A stretch of 17,703 nt of DNA from Tenericutes bacterium ADurb.BinA155 (GTDB taxonomy: Bacteria > Bacillota_I > Bacilli_A > RFN20 > CAG-826), in NCBI GenBank assembly GCA_002068375.1, contig MVZL01000010.1, positions 1 through 17,703 of the forward strand, read 5' to 3'. Both the position numbers and the translations under genes were made by a program. Numbering within the stretch: position 1 is the stretch's first letter; the number at the start of each line of letters is the position of its first letter. Below, in pieces: positions 6,944-13,740 of the stretch. The notes beneath the pieces were generated by a model. That model was not told the origin of the DNA, made no database searches, and saw only the letters and a program-made list of their open reading frames with translations.

Positions 6944-7479
6944 TGGAAGCAGTGCTTCGCGATATCTTCGGTGGGCAAGCCCATGACGTTATCGAACGAA
7001 CCTTCGATTCGATTGACGAGAGGATAGCCATCTTGAATGCCATAGGCGCCCGCTTTATCGAGCGGACGTTTTTCTTTGACGTAGCGGCGGACGAGTTCTT
7101 CGGAGAGGACGTTGAAGTAGACATAGGTCATCACGGTCCGGGTGATTTCCTTTGCGGAATCGATATAGGTGTAACCCGATAGGACGACCTGGCGCTTGCC
7201 CGATTGCTTCAAAAGCATCTTAACCGCGTCTTCTTCATCCTGAGGCTTCCCTAAGACTTCGCCATCGAGGACCACGATCGTATCGCAAGCCAAAACCGCG
7301 TCATTCGGGTATTTCGCGTGGATGGCGTAGGCTTTTTCTTTGCTTTCTTCGGCCGGGAGATCCTTCGGATCCAAATCCAAAATCCTCTCGTCGATATTCG
7401 GGACGATGACGGTGTAGTCTTTGGCGATTTTCTTAAGGAGCTCTTTCCGTCTTGGCGAGCCCGAAGCGAGGATCAGCAT
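6940..7479 (-). CDS. maf: Maf-type nucleoside triphosphate pyrophosphatase
   Basis: Maf proteins hydrolyse dTTP, UTP or modified nucleotides to the monophosphate, as housecleaning enzymes and septum inhibitors. The signature SGSPRR is at 6-11, ACDTIVV with the metal-binding Asp at 64-70, and GKP at 77-79. The 179-aa length is normal. The ATG lies 4 nt after the rnj stop with no clear Shine-Dalgarno, so translation is probably coupled to rnj. The stop shares bases 6940-6943 with the opposing EIIB-like gene. Confidence 0.94.
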   Translation of the reverse strand: MLILASGSPRRKELLKKIAKDYTVIVPNIDERILDLDPKDLPAEESKEKAYAIHAKYPNDAVLACDTIVVLDGEVLGKPQDEEDAVKMLLKQSGKRQVVLSGYTYIDSAKEITRTVMTYVYFNVLSEELVRRYVKEKRPLDKAGAYGIQDGYPLVNRIEGSFDNVMGLPTEDIAKHCFH

Positions 7480-7483
7480 AAGG

Positions 7484-9154
7484 TCATTGGACGTTCATGA
7501 TGACCGGGATGATCATCGGGGAGCGTTCGGTTTTGCGGTAGATGTATTTGCTCACCACCGCGCGGATCGTGGATTTGATTTCGCCAAAGGTGACTTTCCG
7601 TTGCATCAGTTCATTCATCGCTTCTTCGGCGTGCATCTGGGCATGCCGGACCACGTGGGATTGATCGGCCGGGCCAAAGCCGCGGGTATAGATGATCGGC
7701 GGGACCAGCATCTTGTTGGTCTTGCTATCGATCGTGACAAGGACGGAAACCATCCCGTCGGTCTTCAAGACTTCGCGGTCGTTGATGACAGCGCTGGAAA
7801 GGCCGTCGAGATCATTGCCATCGATATAGACGTCATCGGCCTGGACGTGACCGCCTCGGGTGACTTGATGATTCCGTAATACGAGGTTATCGCCATTATC
7901 GCAGATGAAAATATGATCGGGGGCCATTCCAAGCTGTTGGGCGACTTGGCCATGAAGCTTGAGCATCCGATATTCGCCGTGGACCGGCATGAAGTAGTGG
8001 GGGTTGGCGAGTTTAAGCATCAAGCGGAGTTCTTGGCGGGAAGGGTGGCCCGAAGAGTGAAGCGAGAAAGCGATGCTATTCTGTTTCACGTCAGCGCCAA
8101 GCTTCACCAGGTTATTGACTAATTTATCGATCAAAGCGCCATTGCCCGGAATCGGGTTGCTCGAGAAGATCACGGTATCGCCCGGGATGATCGAGATGGT
8201 CTTATGATCGCCATTCACGATCCGGGAAAGGGCCGCCATCGGCTCGCCTTGGCTCCCGGTGCAAAGAATGCAGATTTCGCTGGCCCGGTAATTGCGGACC
8301 ATCGTGTCTTCGATCAAGGACGAATCGGGGATTTTGATGTAGCCATATTCGCGGGAGATCCCGACGACGTTGACCATGCTCCGTCCCAAAATGCAGATCT
8401 TGCGGTTATGTTTGACCGCGACTTCGACGACTTGCTGAATACGGTTGATGTTGGAGCTGAAGGTCGAAACGATGATTCGGCCCGGCGCCTTATCGAAAAT
8501 CTCATCGACACCGGCCCGGACATTCGTTTCCGAAGGGGTGTAGCCTTCGATTTCGGCGTTCGTGGAGTCGGCCATGAGGAGATCGACTCCTTCATTGCCT
8601 AAGCGCGATAACTTATTGAGTTCGAAGTTCGGTCCGACTGGGGTTAAGTCGATTTTGAAGTCGCCAGTCTCGATGATCCGGCCTTGTTTGGTATCGATGC
8701 AGATGCCGAAAGAGTCGGGGATCGAGTGGGTGACCCGGAAGAACGAAACGGTGAAATCGTCGGCGATCCGAACGATCGTATCGCTATCGTACTCGACGAT
8801 TTTGATGTTGTCTTTGATGTGGTTGTCTTCGAGTTTATGCCGGATTAAAGCCGCGGCAAGGCGCGGGGCATAAATGACCGGAATATAAACGCTCCGAATA
8901 AGAAAAGGGATCCCACCGATATGGTCTTCGTGGCCGTGGGTGATGAACAAGGCTTTGATCTTATTGCGGTTATTCTTGAGGTAAGTGTAATCGGGGATGA
9001 CGTAGTCGACGCCCGGTAAAGTCGCTTCAGGGAAACGGACGCCGGCATCGACGAGGATGATCGAGCGTTCGGTTTCAAAACAATAGGTGTTTTTGCCGAC
9101 TTCGCCTAAGCCCCCGAGGGCATAGACATTGACTGGGGATTCATTGATAGGCAT
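7484..9154 (-). CDS. rnj: Ribonuclease J
   Basis: Metallo-beta-lactamase/beta-CASP exo- and endoribonuclease central to mRNA decay and rRNA maturation in Firmicutes. The zinc motif HGHEDH is at 73-78, with FxxxHSIPD-like and VHGE (PVHGEYRML) elements following and the beta-CASP region in between. At 556 aa it is full length for RNase J. GAAGGAG (9168-9162) with 7-nt spacing fixes the start. The predicted leader is about 65 nt, the longest in the window. It is followed directly by maf. Whether it matches J1 or J2 cannot be decided here. Confidence 0.96.
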   Translation of the reverse strand: MPINESPVNVYALGGLGEVGKNTYCFETERSIILVDAGVRFPEATLPGVDYVIPDYTYLKNNRNKIKALFITHGHEDHIGGIPFLIRSVYIPVIYAPRLAAALIRHKLEDNHIKDNIKIVEYDSDTIVRIADDFTVSFFRVTHSIPDSFGICIDTKQGRIIETGDFKIDLTPVGPNFELNKLSRLGNEGVDLLMADSTNAEIEGYTPSETNVRAGVDEIFDKAPGRIIVSTFSSNINRIQQVVEVAVKHNRKICILGRSMVNVVGISREYGYIKIPDSSLIEDTMVRNYRASEICILCTGSQGEPMAALSRIVNGDHKTISIIPGDTVIFSSNPIPGNGALIDKLVNNLVKLGADVKQNSIAFSLHSSGHPSRQELRLMLKLANPHYFMPVHGEYRMLKLHGQVAQQLGMAPDHIFICDNGDNLVLRNHQVTRGGHVQADDVYIDGNDLDGLSSAVINDREVLKTDGMVSVLVTIDSKTNKMLVPPIIYTRGFGPADQSHVVRHAQMHAEEAMNELMQRKVTFGEIKSTIRAVVSKYIYRKTERSPMIIPVIMNVQ

Positions 9155-9225
9155 GGAATTGCTCCTTCATAAATAACATAAAGTGATGAGCTGGATTATC
9201 TCTATGACGACAAACTAGCGAACTA

Positions 9226-9254
9226 ACTATAACACACTCCCGCGCGGGAGCGTG
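9226..9254 (-). promoter_or_regulatory. Candidate rnj promoter with inverted repeat over -35 region
   Basis: Minus-strand TGT-TATAGT (9234-9226) is an extended -10, with a predicted start near 9219. Immediately upstream, CTCCCGCGCGGGAG (9237-9250) is a perfect palindrome. With one mismatched pair it extends to 9233-9254 and covers the spacer and the place where a -35 would sit. It has no T-run, so an operator is likelier than a terminator. An alternative -10, GATAAT, lies nearer the gene (9205-9190 region). Confidence 0.5.
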
Positions 9255-9265
9255 CAAGAAAAGCC

Positions 9266-9279
9266 TGAAAGCGTTTTCC
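9266..9279 (+). promoter_or_regulatory. Possible cre (CcpA) site
   Basis: TGAAAGCGTTTTCC fits the catabolite-responsive element consensus TGWAANCGNTNWCA at every fixed position except the last. It lies between the def stop (9292) and the candidate rnj promoter. CcpA itself is not in the window, and one such match can arise by chance. Confidence 0.3.
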
Positions 9280-9291
9280 TTTAGAGACGAA

Positions 9292-9855
9292 CTAAATCGC
9301 GACGGCTCCGTCGATGACCTTCATCGGGTTCTTCGGGTCGATGTGATCGTAGAAAAGAACGCCATCCAAATGATCGATTTCGTGTTGCAAAACGATCGCG
9401 TCGAAGCCACGGGCGGTGACTTTTTCTTGTTTCCCCGTTAAGGCGTTATAGGCATCGACGATGATTTTGAAATCGCGGTAGACGTAGCCGGGGTGCTCCG
9501 CATCGACCGAAAGGCAGCCTTCGCCGCTCTCGATATAGCATTTCCGAATGGAGTTCACGATGATCCGCGGATTCACGAGTTCGTATTGGATATAGGTAGC
9601 TTCTTTGCCCTCTTCTTGATCGCGGGCCGGATAATAAATCACGAGCATCCGAAGATTGTGGCCGACCTGAGGCGCGGCTAAACCGACCCCTTCGCGGCAG
9701 GCGGGATGCTTTTCGCGATAGGCTTCATCCTGAGAGTCTTTCAAATAGCGAAGCATCTCATCAAGGAGCGCTTTGTTTTCGCTCGAAAGCGGCAAAATGA
9801 CCGGGGCGCTTTTTTGGCGCAAGGAAGCAATGTTGTCTTTAACGATTTTAAGCAT
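9292..9855 (-). CDS. def: Peptide deformylase
   Basis: Removes the N-formyl group from nascent proteins. Motif 1 is GVGLAAPQ (56-63), motif 2 is EGCLSV with metal ligand Cys114, and motif 3 is QHEIDH with ligands His158 and His162. The 187-aa length fits the Gram-positive type 2 enzymes, which carry insertions such as DQEEGKEATY. The ATG is 9 nt from a TGC-TATAAT box with no Shine-Dalgarno, implying a leader of about 3 nt. It is divergent from ylbF across a 51-bp intergenic stretch. Confidence 0.96.
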   Translation of the reverse strand: MLKIVKDNIASLRQKSAPVILPLSSENKALLDEMLRYLKDSQDEAYREKHPACREGVGLAAPQVGHNLRMLVIYYPARDQEEGKEATYIQYELVNPRIIVNSIRKCYIESGEGCLSVDAEHPGYVYRDFKIIVDAYNALTGKQEKVTARGFDAIVLQHEIDHLDGVLFYDHIDPKNPMKVIDGAVAI

Positions 9856-9864
9856 GGCAAGCGC

Positions 9865-9897
9865 ATTATAGCATGCTGGCTCGGCTTGGGGTAAAAT
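9865..9897. promoter_or_regulatory. Back-to-back def and ylbF promoters
   Basis: On minus, TGC-TATAAT (-10 at 9870-9865) serves def. On plus, TAAAAT (9892-9897), preceded by TTGGGG, serves ylbF. In both directions the -10 ends 9 nt before the ATG. The whole intergenic region is 51 bp (9856-9906), so polymerase footprints at the two promoters must overlap. Confidence 0.65.
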
Positions 9898-9906
9898 CTT
9901 ACTCGC

Positions 9907-10272
9907 ATGGAAGAAAAAACCGCTCGGGCTTTAAATGAACTTCGCCTCGCCCTCGATCAAGATCCGCGGATCCTTCGGCTGAACGCCCTTGAAGCCGAAC
10001 TCCAAAAGGACGAAGGCGTGCGTGTGCTTTCTCAAAAAAAGGACGAAGCGGAAGCCGCTTATAACGATTGCATCGCCCACCATAATGAGACCAGCCCCGA
10101 AGCCAAGACGCTTCAGAAGAAACTTTACGAAGCCAAACTCGCCCTCGATCAAAATCCGAAGGTTCAGGACTATAACGCCGCCTATATCGTGGTGAGGGAT
10201 CTCTATATGCAGATTGATGATTTGCTCTTTCACGATTTCCGGATCCCCAATGCTTGCGAGGCCAAAAAATGA
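9907..10272 (+). CDS. ylbF: YlbF/YmcA family protein
   Basis: A 121-aa, almost wholly helical protein of the Com_YlbF family. In B. subtilis YlbF, YmcA and YaaT form a complex that steers RNase Y-dependent mRNA processing and affects competence and biofilm formation. The assignment rests on the helical amphipathic pattern, the repeated ALDQDPRI/ALDQNPKV segments and, strongly, on the neighbours: rsmD and coaD follow in the same order as in Bacillus, although ylbG is absent. The ATG is 9 nt after TAAAAT without a Shine-Dalgarno. Its UGA stop overlaps the rsmD start (AUGA). Confidence 0.8.
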   Translation: MEEKTARALNELRLALDQDPRILRLNALEAELQKDEGVRVLSQKKDEAEAAYNDCIAHHNETSPEAKTLQKKLYEAKLALDQNPKVQDYNAAYIVVRDLYMQIDDLLFHDFRIPNACEAKK

Positions 10273-10817
10273 TCAAGATCATCGGGGGAACCTATCGTTC
10301 CCGTTCCATTGAAATTCCTAATGAAGGCACCGTCCCGACCAAATCGATGGTCCGCGAAGCCGTTTTTTCGGCTTTATCCGATAAGATTCCGGGCGCGAAC
10401 GTTCTCGATCTTTTCGCAGGCTCGGGGGCTTTAGGGATCGAAGCGTTAAGCCGGGGAGCCGCCTCCGCCTACTTCGTCGATAGGGGAAATGAAGCCTACC
10501 GGACGATTTTAGCGAACCTCGCCACCTTAAAAGAAACCCATGGCCACGTTTTAAAAGCGGACTATGCGAACGCCTTAACTTCTTTGGCCGCGCAAAAGCT
10601 CGTCTTCGATGTGGTCTTCCTCGATCCGCCTTATGCGGATAAGGCCTATTACCAAGACGCCGTCAATCAGATGATGGAGTTAAATTTGCTCGCCCCAAAA
10701 GCGGCGATCATGCTCGAATATGAAGGCGATCTTCCTTTCGCGGAATCCGCATTTCCCTTTGCCCGGCATTATAATTACGGCAGAACCCACGTTCTCATTG
10801 TAAGGAGAGCCTTATGA
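10269..10817 (+). CDS. rsmD: 16S rRNA (guanine966-N2)-methyltransferase
   Basis: Methylates G966 of 16S rRNA using S-adenosylmethionine. The N-terminus MIKIIGGTYRSR is the usual RsmD opening. The SAM loop VLDLFAGSGALGIEAL is at 45-60 and the catalytic DPPY at 119-122. I chose the ATG at 10269, which overlaps the ylbF stop as AUGA, over a TTG at 10254 that would add five non-homologous residues. The resulting 182 aa is normal. It overlaps coaD at the 3' end, again as AUGA. Confidence 0.95.
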   Translation: MIKIIGGTYRSRSIEIPNEGTVPTKSMVREAVFSALSDKIPGANVLDLFAGSGALGIEALSRGAASAYFVDRGNEAYRTILANLATLKETHGHVLKADYANALTSLAAQKLVFDVVFLDPPYADKAYYQDAVNQMMELNLLAPKAAIMLEYEGDLPFAESAFPFARHYNYGRTHVLIVRRAL

Positions 10818-11293
10818 AAATCGCAGTTTATCCGGGATCGTTCGATCCGATTACGAATGGCCACCTTGACGTCTTAAAGCGCTCGCTCAAAGTTTTCGAT
10901 GAGGTGATTTTGCTTCTCGCCAATAACCCGACGAAGAAAAGCGCATTCTCGGTCGAGGAACGCCTTACGATGATGAAAGACGCGGTCAAAGATCTCGATC
11001 GCGTTCAGGTCGATTACACCGATGGCCTCACCGTCGATTACGCGAAGAACCATCACGCGGTCGCCTTAATCCGCGGCTTACGGGCCGTCACCGATTTTGA
11101 ATACGAATTCCAGCTCGCCGCGGCCAATCATTTTGCAAATCCCGATATCGAAATGGTCTTCTTCATGGCTAATGAAGGCACGACCTTCATCTCCTCTTCC
11201 ACCATCAACCAACTCTTCCATAACGGGGTCGATATTTCACCCTTAGTTCCCGCCGCGGTGGCCCAAGCCTTCGCCGCCCGACGAAAGAAGTAA
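10814..11293 (+). CDS. coaD: Phosphopantetheine adenylyltransferase
   Basis: Catalyses the penultimate step of coenzyme A synthesis, joining ATP and 4'-phosphopantetheine to dephospho-CoA. The nucleotidyltransferase motif GSFDPITNGH is at 8-17, RGLR at 87-90 and SSSTI at 127-131. The 159-aa length is typical. Shine-Dalgarno AAGGAG precedes an AUGA overlap with rsmD, the Bacillus ylbH-ylbI arrangement. A terminator follows 15 nt after the stop. Confidence 0.97.
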   Translation: MKIAVYPGSFDPITNGHLDVLKRSLKVFDEVILLLANNPTKKSAFSVEERLTMMKDAVKDLDRVQVDYTDGLTVDYAKNHHAVALIRGLRAVTDFEYEFQLAAANHFANPDIEMVFFMANEGTTFISSSTINQLFHNGVDISPLVPAAVAQAFAARRKK

Positions 11294-11307
11294 ACTTCCG
11301 CAAAAAA

Positions 11308-11336
11308 AGAACCCGCGAAAACCTCGCGGGTTTTCT
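11308..11336 (+). terminator. Intrinsic terminator after coaD
   Basis: ACCCGCGA (11311-11318) pairs with TCGCGGGT (11324-11331) around AAACC, followed by TTTTCTTT. It ends 10 bases before the extended -10 of the next gene, so its 3' arm takes up that gene's -35 position. Confidence 0.9.
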
Positions 11337-11345
11337 TTGCCCGTA

Positions 11346-11354
11346 TGGTAAAAT
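11346..11354 (+). promoter_or_regulatory. Extended -10 promoter of the methyltransferase gene
   Basis: TGG-TAAAAT ends exactly 6 nt before the ATG at 11361. With the usual 6-nt discriminator, transcription would begin at the A of the start codon, a strictly leaderless mRNA. No -35 is possible because the coaD terminator occupies that place. Confidence 0.7.
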
Positions 11355-11360
11355 CTTCCT

Positions 11361-12116
11361 ATGGCATCCTATCAAGACGAAAACGTTGAAGCCTTGACCC
11401 GCTGGATCAAAGACGGTTGGGAATGGGGAAAGCCGATTGACCACGCGACCTTCTTAAAAGCGAAAGAAGGGGATTTTAATATGCTTTTGACCCCGCTTAA
11501 GCCGGTTCCCCATGCTTGGTTTGGCCCGCTTCAAGATAAGGAAGTCCTTGGCCTTGCCTCGGGCGGGGGCCAGCAAATGCCGATCTTCGCCGCTTTAGGG
11601 GCGAAATGCACGTTGCTCGATTACACGCCAGCGCAACTCGATAGCGATGCCCTCGTTGCGAAGCGCGAAGGCTATCCAATCAAACTCGTTCGCGCGGATA
11701 TGAGCAAGCCCTTGCCCTTTAAAGATGAAAGCTTCGACCTCATTTTCTTTCCAGTCAGCAACGTCTACATCGAAGAAGCGAAACCTCTCTTTAAGGAATG
11801 CTTCCGCATTTTGAAAAAGGGTGGGCGGTTACTTTCAGGCTTAGATAATGGAATCAATTTCATCACCGATGATGACGAAAAAGAAATCAAGTACCGTTTC
11901 CCCTTCAATCCTTTAAAGAACCCGGAAGAGATGGCGGCCCTAAAAGCCTCGGATAGCGGGGTCGAATTCTCCCACACGCTCGATGAGCAAATCGGGGGCC
12001 AACTCGAGGCGGGCTTTATCCTTAAAGACCTCTACGAAGACCTCAATAGCTCCGGCCATTTCCACGATCTTCAGATTCCGGCTTTCTTTGCGACTTTAGC
12101 GGTCAAGCCAAACTAA
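11361..12116 (+). CDS. Class I SAM-dependent methyltransferase
   Basis: A 251-aa soluble protein with a Methyltransf_11-like core. Motif I is EVLGLASGGGQQ (61-72), with the ribose-binding acidic residue near Asp87 (LLDYTP). ADMSKPLPF (112-120) follows, then FDLIFF (125-130) and FRILKKGGRLLSG (148-160). The methyl acceptor is not predictable; the general form recalls small-molecule methyltransferases of the ubiE/YodH kind. It stands alone between two terminators with its own leaderless promoter. Confidence 0.85.
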   Translation: MASYQDENVEALTRWIKDGWEWGKPIDHATFLKAKEGDFNMLLTPLKPVPHAWFGPLQDKEVLGLASGGGQQMPIFAALGAKCTLLDYTPAQLDSDALVAKREGYPIKLVRADMSKPLPFKDESFDLIFFPVSNVYIEEAKPLFKECFRILKKGGRLLSGLDNGINFITDDDEKEIKYRFPFNPLKNPEEMAALKASDSGVEFSHTLDEQIGGQLEAGFILKDLYEDLNSSGHFHDLQIPAFFATLAVKPN

Positions 12117-12147
12117 AAATGGAGCCGGTTAAGGCTCCATTTCTTTT
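12117..12147. terminator. Bidirectional terminator between methyltransferase and PgeF-like genes
   Basis: AAATGGAGCC (12117-12126) pairs with GGCTCCATTT (12133-12142) around GGTTAA, with TTTCTTTT on the plus side and a T-run on the minus side. It lies directly after the methyltransferase stop and 12 nt beyond the end of the opposing gene. Confidence 0.88.
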
Positions 12148-12158
12148 CATCTCTATCC

Positions 12159-12725
12159 TTAATAGATAAGACGGCCGACCGAGAGGTTCAGCTTTTGGTC
12201 GTCCTTACGCGCGTGCGAATAGAAGAGGTCGGGGTTCTCGTAGGTGTCGTAGTCGGAGAGATAAATATTCGTCATCGGAATCCCCAAAGCCCGCACCTGC
12301 AGGAGATTGAGAACCGGATAATCGACGTAGTCCACTTTATCGGTCCGTTTGCAGGCCGCGCCATAGCCGCGCTTCATGAGAGCGAGCTGGAACTCGCGGC
12401 TGACCGGGCAATGGCTGAAGGTGATGCAGGGTCCAAAATAGACGACGATTTCTTTGGGATCCAGCTTTTCGGCCTTAATGAGCTCGCCCAGTTTCGCCTT
12501 CAAGAATTCGTCCAAAGTCCGCTTCTCGGTAAGTAAGGCTGCGCCAAGGAGCTTCTTTGGAATATAGAAGAAGCAGGGGACTTCATCCGCGGTTTCAAGC
12601 AGGAGCGGAGTCCGATCTTTGACGTAACCGAAATCGGCGATCGACTTGCCCTCGACTTCAAAGGCGGTGCCTTTGGTCGCGGTGACGGCTTCAAAGCCAT
12701 CGAGACGGTAGGTAATGATTTTCAT
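12159..12725 (-). CDS. Degenerate PgeF/YlmD (COG1496) family protein
   Basis: PgeF/YlmD proteins (formerly polyphenol oxidase/laccase) are metal-dependent and linked to purine nucleoside turnover and peptidoglycan editing. The 188-aa protein aligns in its C-terminus: VLNLLQVRALGIPMTNIYL, then TYENPDLFYSHARKD (161-175) and GRLIY, like the family's ...CTYCNPERFFSYRRD...GRM ending. TADEVPCFFY (45-54) matches TADCVPLLLY with the ligand Cys replaced by Glu48, and the AHAGWRG zinc motif is replaced by AALLTEKR (62-69). The first 50-60 residues of normal members are missing. It is probably not an active family enzyme. I start at the ATG at 12725, 9 nt from TGC-TATACT. An in-frame ATG at 12749 would precede the promoter. 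Confidence 0.75.
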   Translation of the reverse strand: MKIITYRLDGFEAVTATKGTAFEVEGKSIADFGYVKDRTPLLLETADEVPCFFYIPKKLLGAALLTEKRTLDEFLKAKLGELIKAEKLDPKEIVVYFGPCITFSHCPVSREFQLALMKRGYGAACKRTDKVDYVDYPVLNLLQVRALGIPMTNIYLSDYDTYENPDLFYSHARKDDQKLNLSVGRLIY

Positions 12726-12734
12726 GGTAAGAAT

Positions 12735-12743
12735 AGTATAGCA
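12735..12743 (-). promoter_or_regulatory. Extended -10 promoter of the PgeF-like gene
   Basis: Minus-strand TGC-TATACT ends 9 nt before the ATG at 12725, predicting a 3-nt leader. No Shine-Dalgarno is present. The -35 region is taken up by the terminator of the upstream gene. Confidence 0.7.
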
Positions 12744-12746
12744 AAA

Positions 12747-12768
12747 CAAAAACCCGCCGAAGCGGGTT
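12747..12768 (-). terminator. Intrinsic terminator of the thioredoxin-like gene
   Basis: On minus, AACCCGC-TTCG-GCGGGTT (12768-12751) is a UUCG-capped hairpin running into TTTTTGTTTT. It lies 25 nt after the stop of the thioredoxin-like gene. Confidence 0.9.
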
Positions 12769-12793
12769 GATGTCTAAATCGGAACGAATTCAA

Positions 12794-13663
12794 TTACTTC
12801 GAATAGGATTTCGAGAACGGGTTGGCCGGATCGGAATCGGTGTGGTTCCACATCTGGAGAAGGAGGTTAGCCTTCTCGTACTTAGTGGTGCCGGTTAATC
12901 CGAAGAGGACTTCGCTCACGCCGGTGCGATAGAGGCTATAAGCTTCTTTGCTGTAATCGACGAGGAGAACGGTCGGAGTCTTGAAGTTCGTGATATCGGC
13001 GTTCTGGAAATAAGTGTAGTCGGTGCTGCTATCGAGGCTCGCGTTATAGCGGTAGGGAGTTTGCTCGGCTAAACGGCTGCCGGCAAGCTCATAGAATTCC
13101 TGATAGTTGTTGAGATAACGTTGGAACGCGGTGTATTTGTTGGCGTCCTGGTCATCGTTCGAAGAAGTTTCATCGCTGTAGATGGTGTACATCTTGAAGG
13201 CCCGGCCATCGCTATTGGAGAAGGAAGTGCCCCAGCCTTCTTGTAAGGTGGCAAAGCCCGGCTGGATCGTTTCGCAGCTGCTGCAATTGCTTGAGACGTA
13301 GACCACGAAGAACTTCTCGCCATAGGCGGCGGTGTCATAGTTCGCGGCATCGTAAGGGTTATTCTTGAAATCGTCATCGGACTTGCTGAGATCGGAATCT
13401 TCCCAAATCTTGGTGGTGAGCTTATCAACGTTGCTGACCCCTTGCTTCCCGGCGACTTCGCCTTCAAGCGAAACCTGGAAGGTCTGATAGTAGGAGTTGC
13501 TCGATCCCCAGCCGAAGCTGCCGATCCATTTGGTGAAATACGGAATCGAGAAAATGATTGCGAAAATCGCACCGACGATGAGGAGCGGCTGGACCCATGC
13601 CGTTTCCTTAATCCACCGCCAAATGCGAACGAAGAAATCACCAATTGCCTTTAAAACTTTCAT
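12794..13663 (-). CDS. Membrane-anchored thioredoxin-like protein
   Basis: One N-terminal transmembrane segment (about 24-43) follows a basic N-terminus, so the rest should be outside the membrane. The large domain has a thioredoxin-type site: KFFVVYVSSNCSSCETIQP with Cys127-x-x-Cys130, and a cis-proline segment FKTPTVLLVD (Pro230). Insertions rich in Ser, Asp, Asn and Tyr (50-115 and 150-225) make it much larger than thioredoxin. Likely roles are disulfide exchange on surface proteins or redox sensing, by inference. A Shine-Dalgarno GGAGG (13674-13670) with 6-nt spacing supports the start, and a hairpin terminator ends the unit. Confidence 0.75.
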   Translation of the reverse strand: MKVLKAIGDFFVRIWRWIKETAWVQPLLIVGAIFAIIFSIPYFTKWIGSFGWGSSNSYYQTFQVSLEGEVAGKQGVSNVDKLTTKIWEDSDLSKSDDDFKNNPYDAANYDTAAYGEKFFVVYVSSNCSSCETIQPGFATLQEGWGTSFSNSDGRAFKMYTIYSDETSSNDDQDANKYTAFQRYLNNYQEFYELAGSRLAEQTPYRYNASLDSSTDYTYFQNADITNFKTPTVLLVDYSKEAYSLYRTGVSEVLFGLTGTTKYEKANLLLQMWNHTDSDPANPFSKSYSK

Positions 13664-13711
13664 CGTTAGCCTCCGAAAATGCCATCCTGTTTACTTATAA
13701 ACAGCGGGTTA

Positions 13712-13740
13712 ATTCTAGCATTTAGGTAGTGGGAGGGCAA
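13712..13740 (-). promoter_or_regulatory. Promoter of the thioredoxin-like gene
   Basis: Minus-strand TTGCCC (13740-13735) and TGC-TAGAAT (-10 at 13717-13712) are 17 bases apart. The predicted start near 13705 leaves a leader of about 41 nt. That leader contains a small GTTTA/TAAAC hairpin (13689-13702) and the GGAGG Shine-Dalgarno. Confidence 0.6.

Noticed and set aside
8204..8602. Long reading frames on the plus strand opposite rnj, and similar long frames opposite other genes
   Set aside because: They are antisense shadows caused by codon bias in GC-moderate coding DNA, lacking promoters, Shine-Dalgarno sites and recognisable domains.
9141..9179. A 12-codon upstream ORF (ATG at 9179 on minus) overlapping the rnj start
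   Set aside because: It has no Shine-Dalgarno of its own, and the GAAGGAG inside it clearly serves the rnj ATG. There is not enough to claim a regulatory leader peptide.
10254..10268. TTG start for rsmD
   Set aside because: It adds five residues outside the conserved N-terminus, whereas the ATG at 10269 makes the usual AUGA overlap with ylbF.
12726..12749. ATG at 12749 as the start of the PgeF-like gene
   Set aside because: It lies upstream of the TGC-TATACT promoter and inside the T-run of the preceding terminator.
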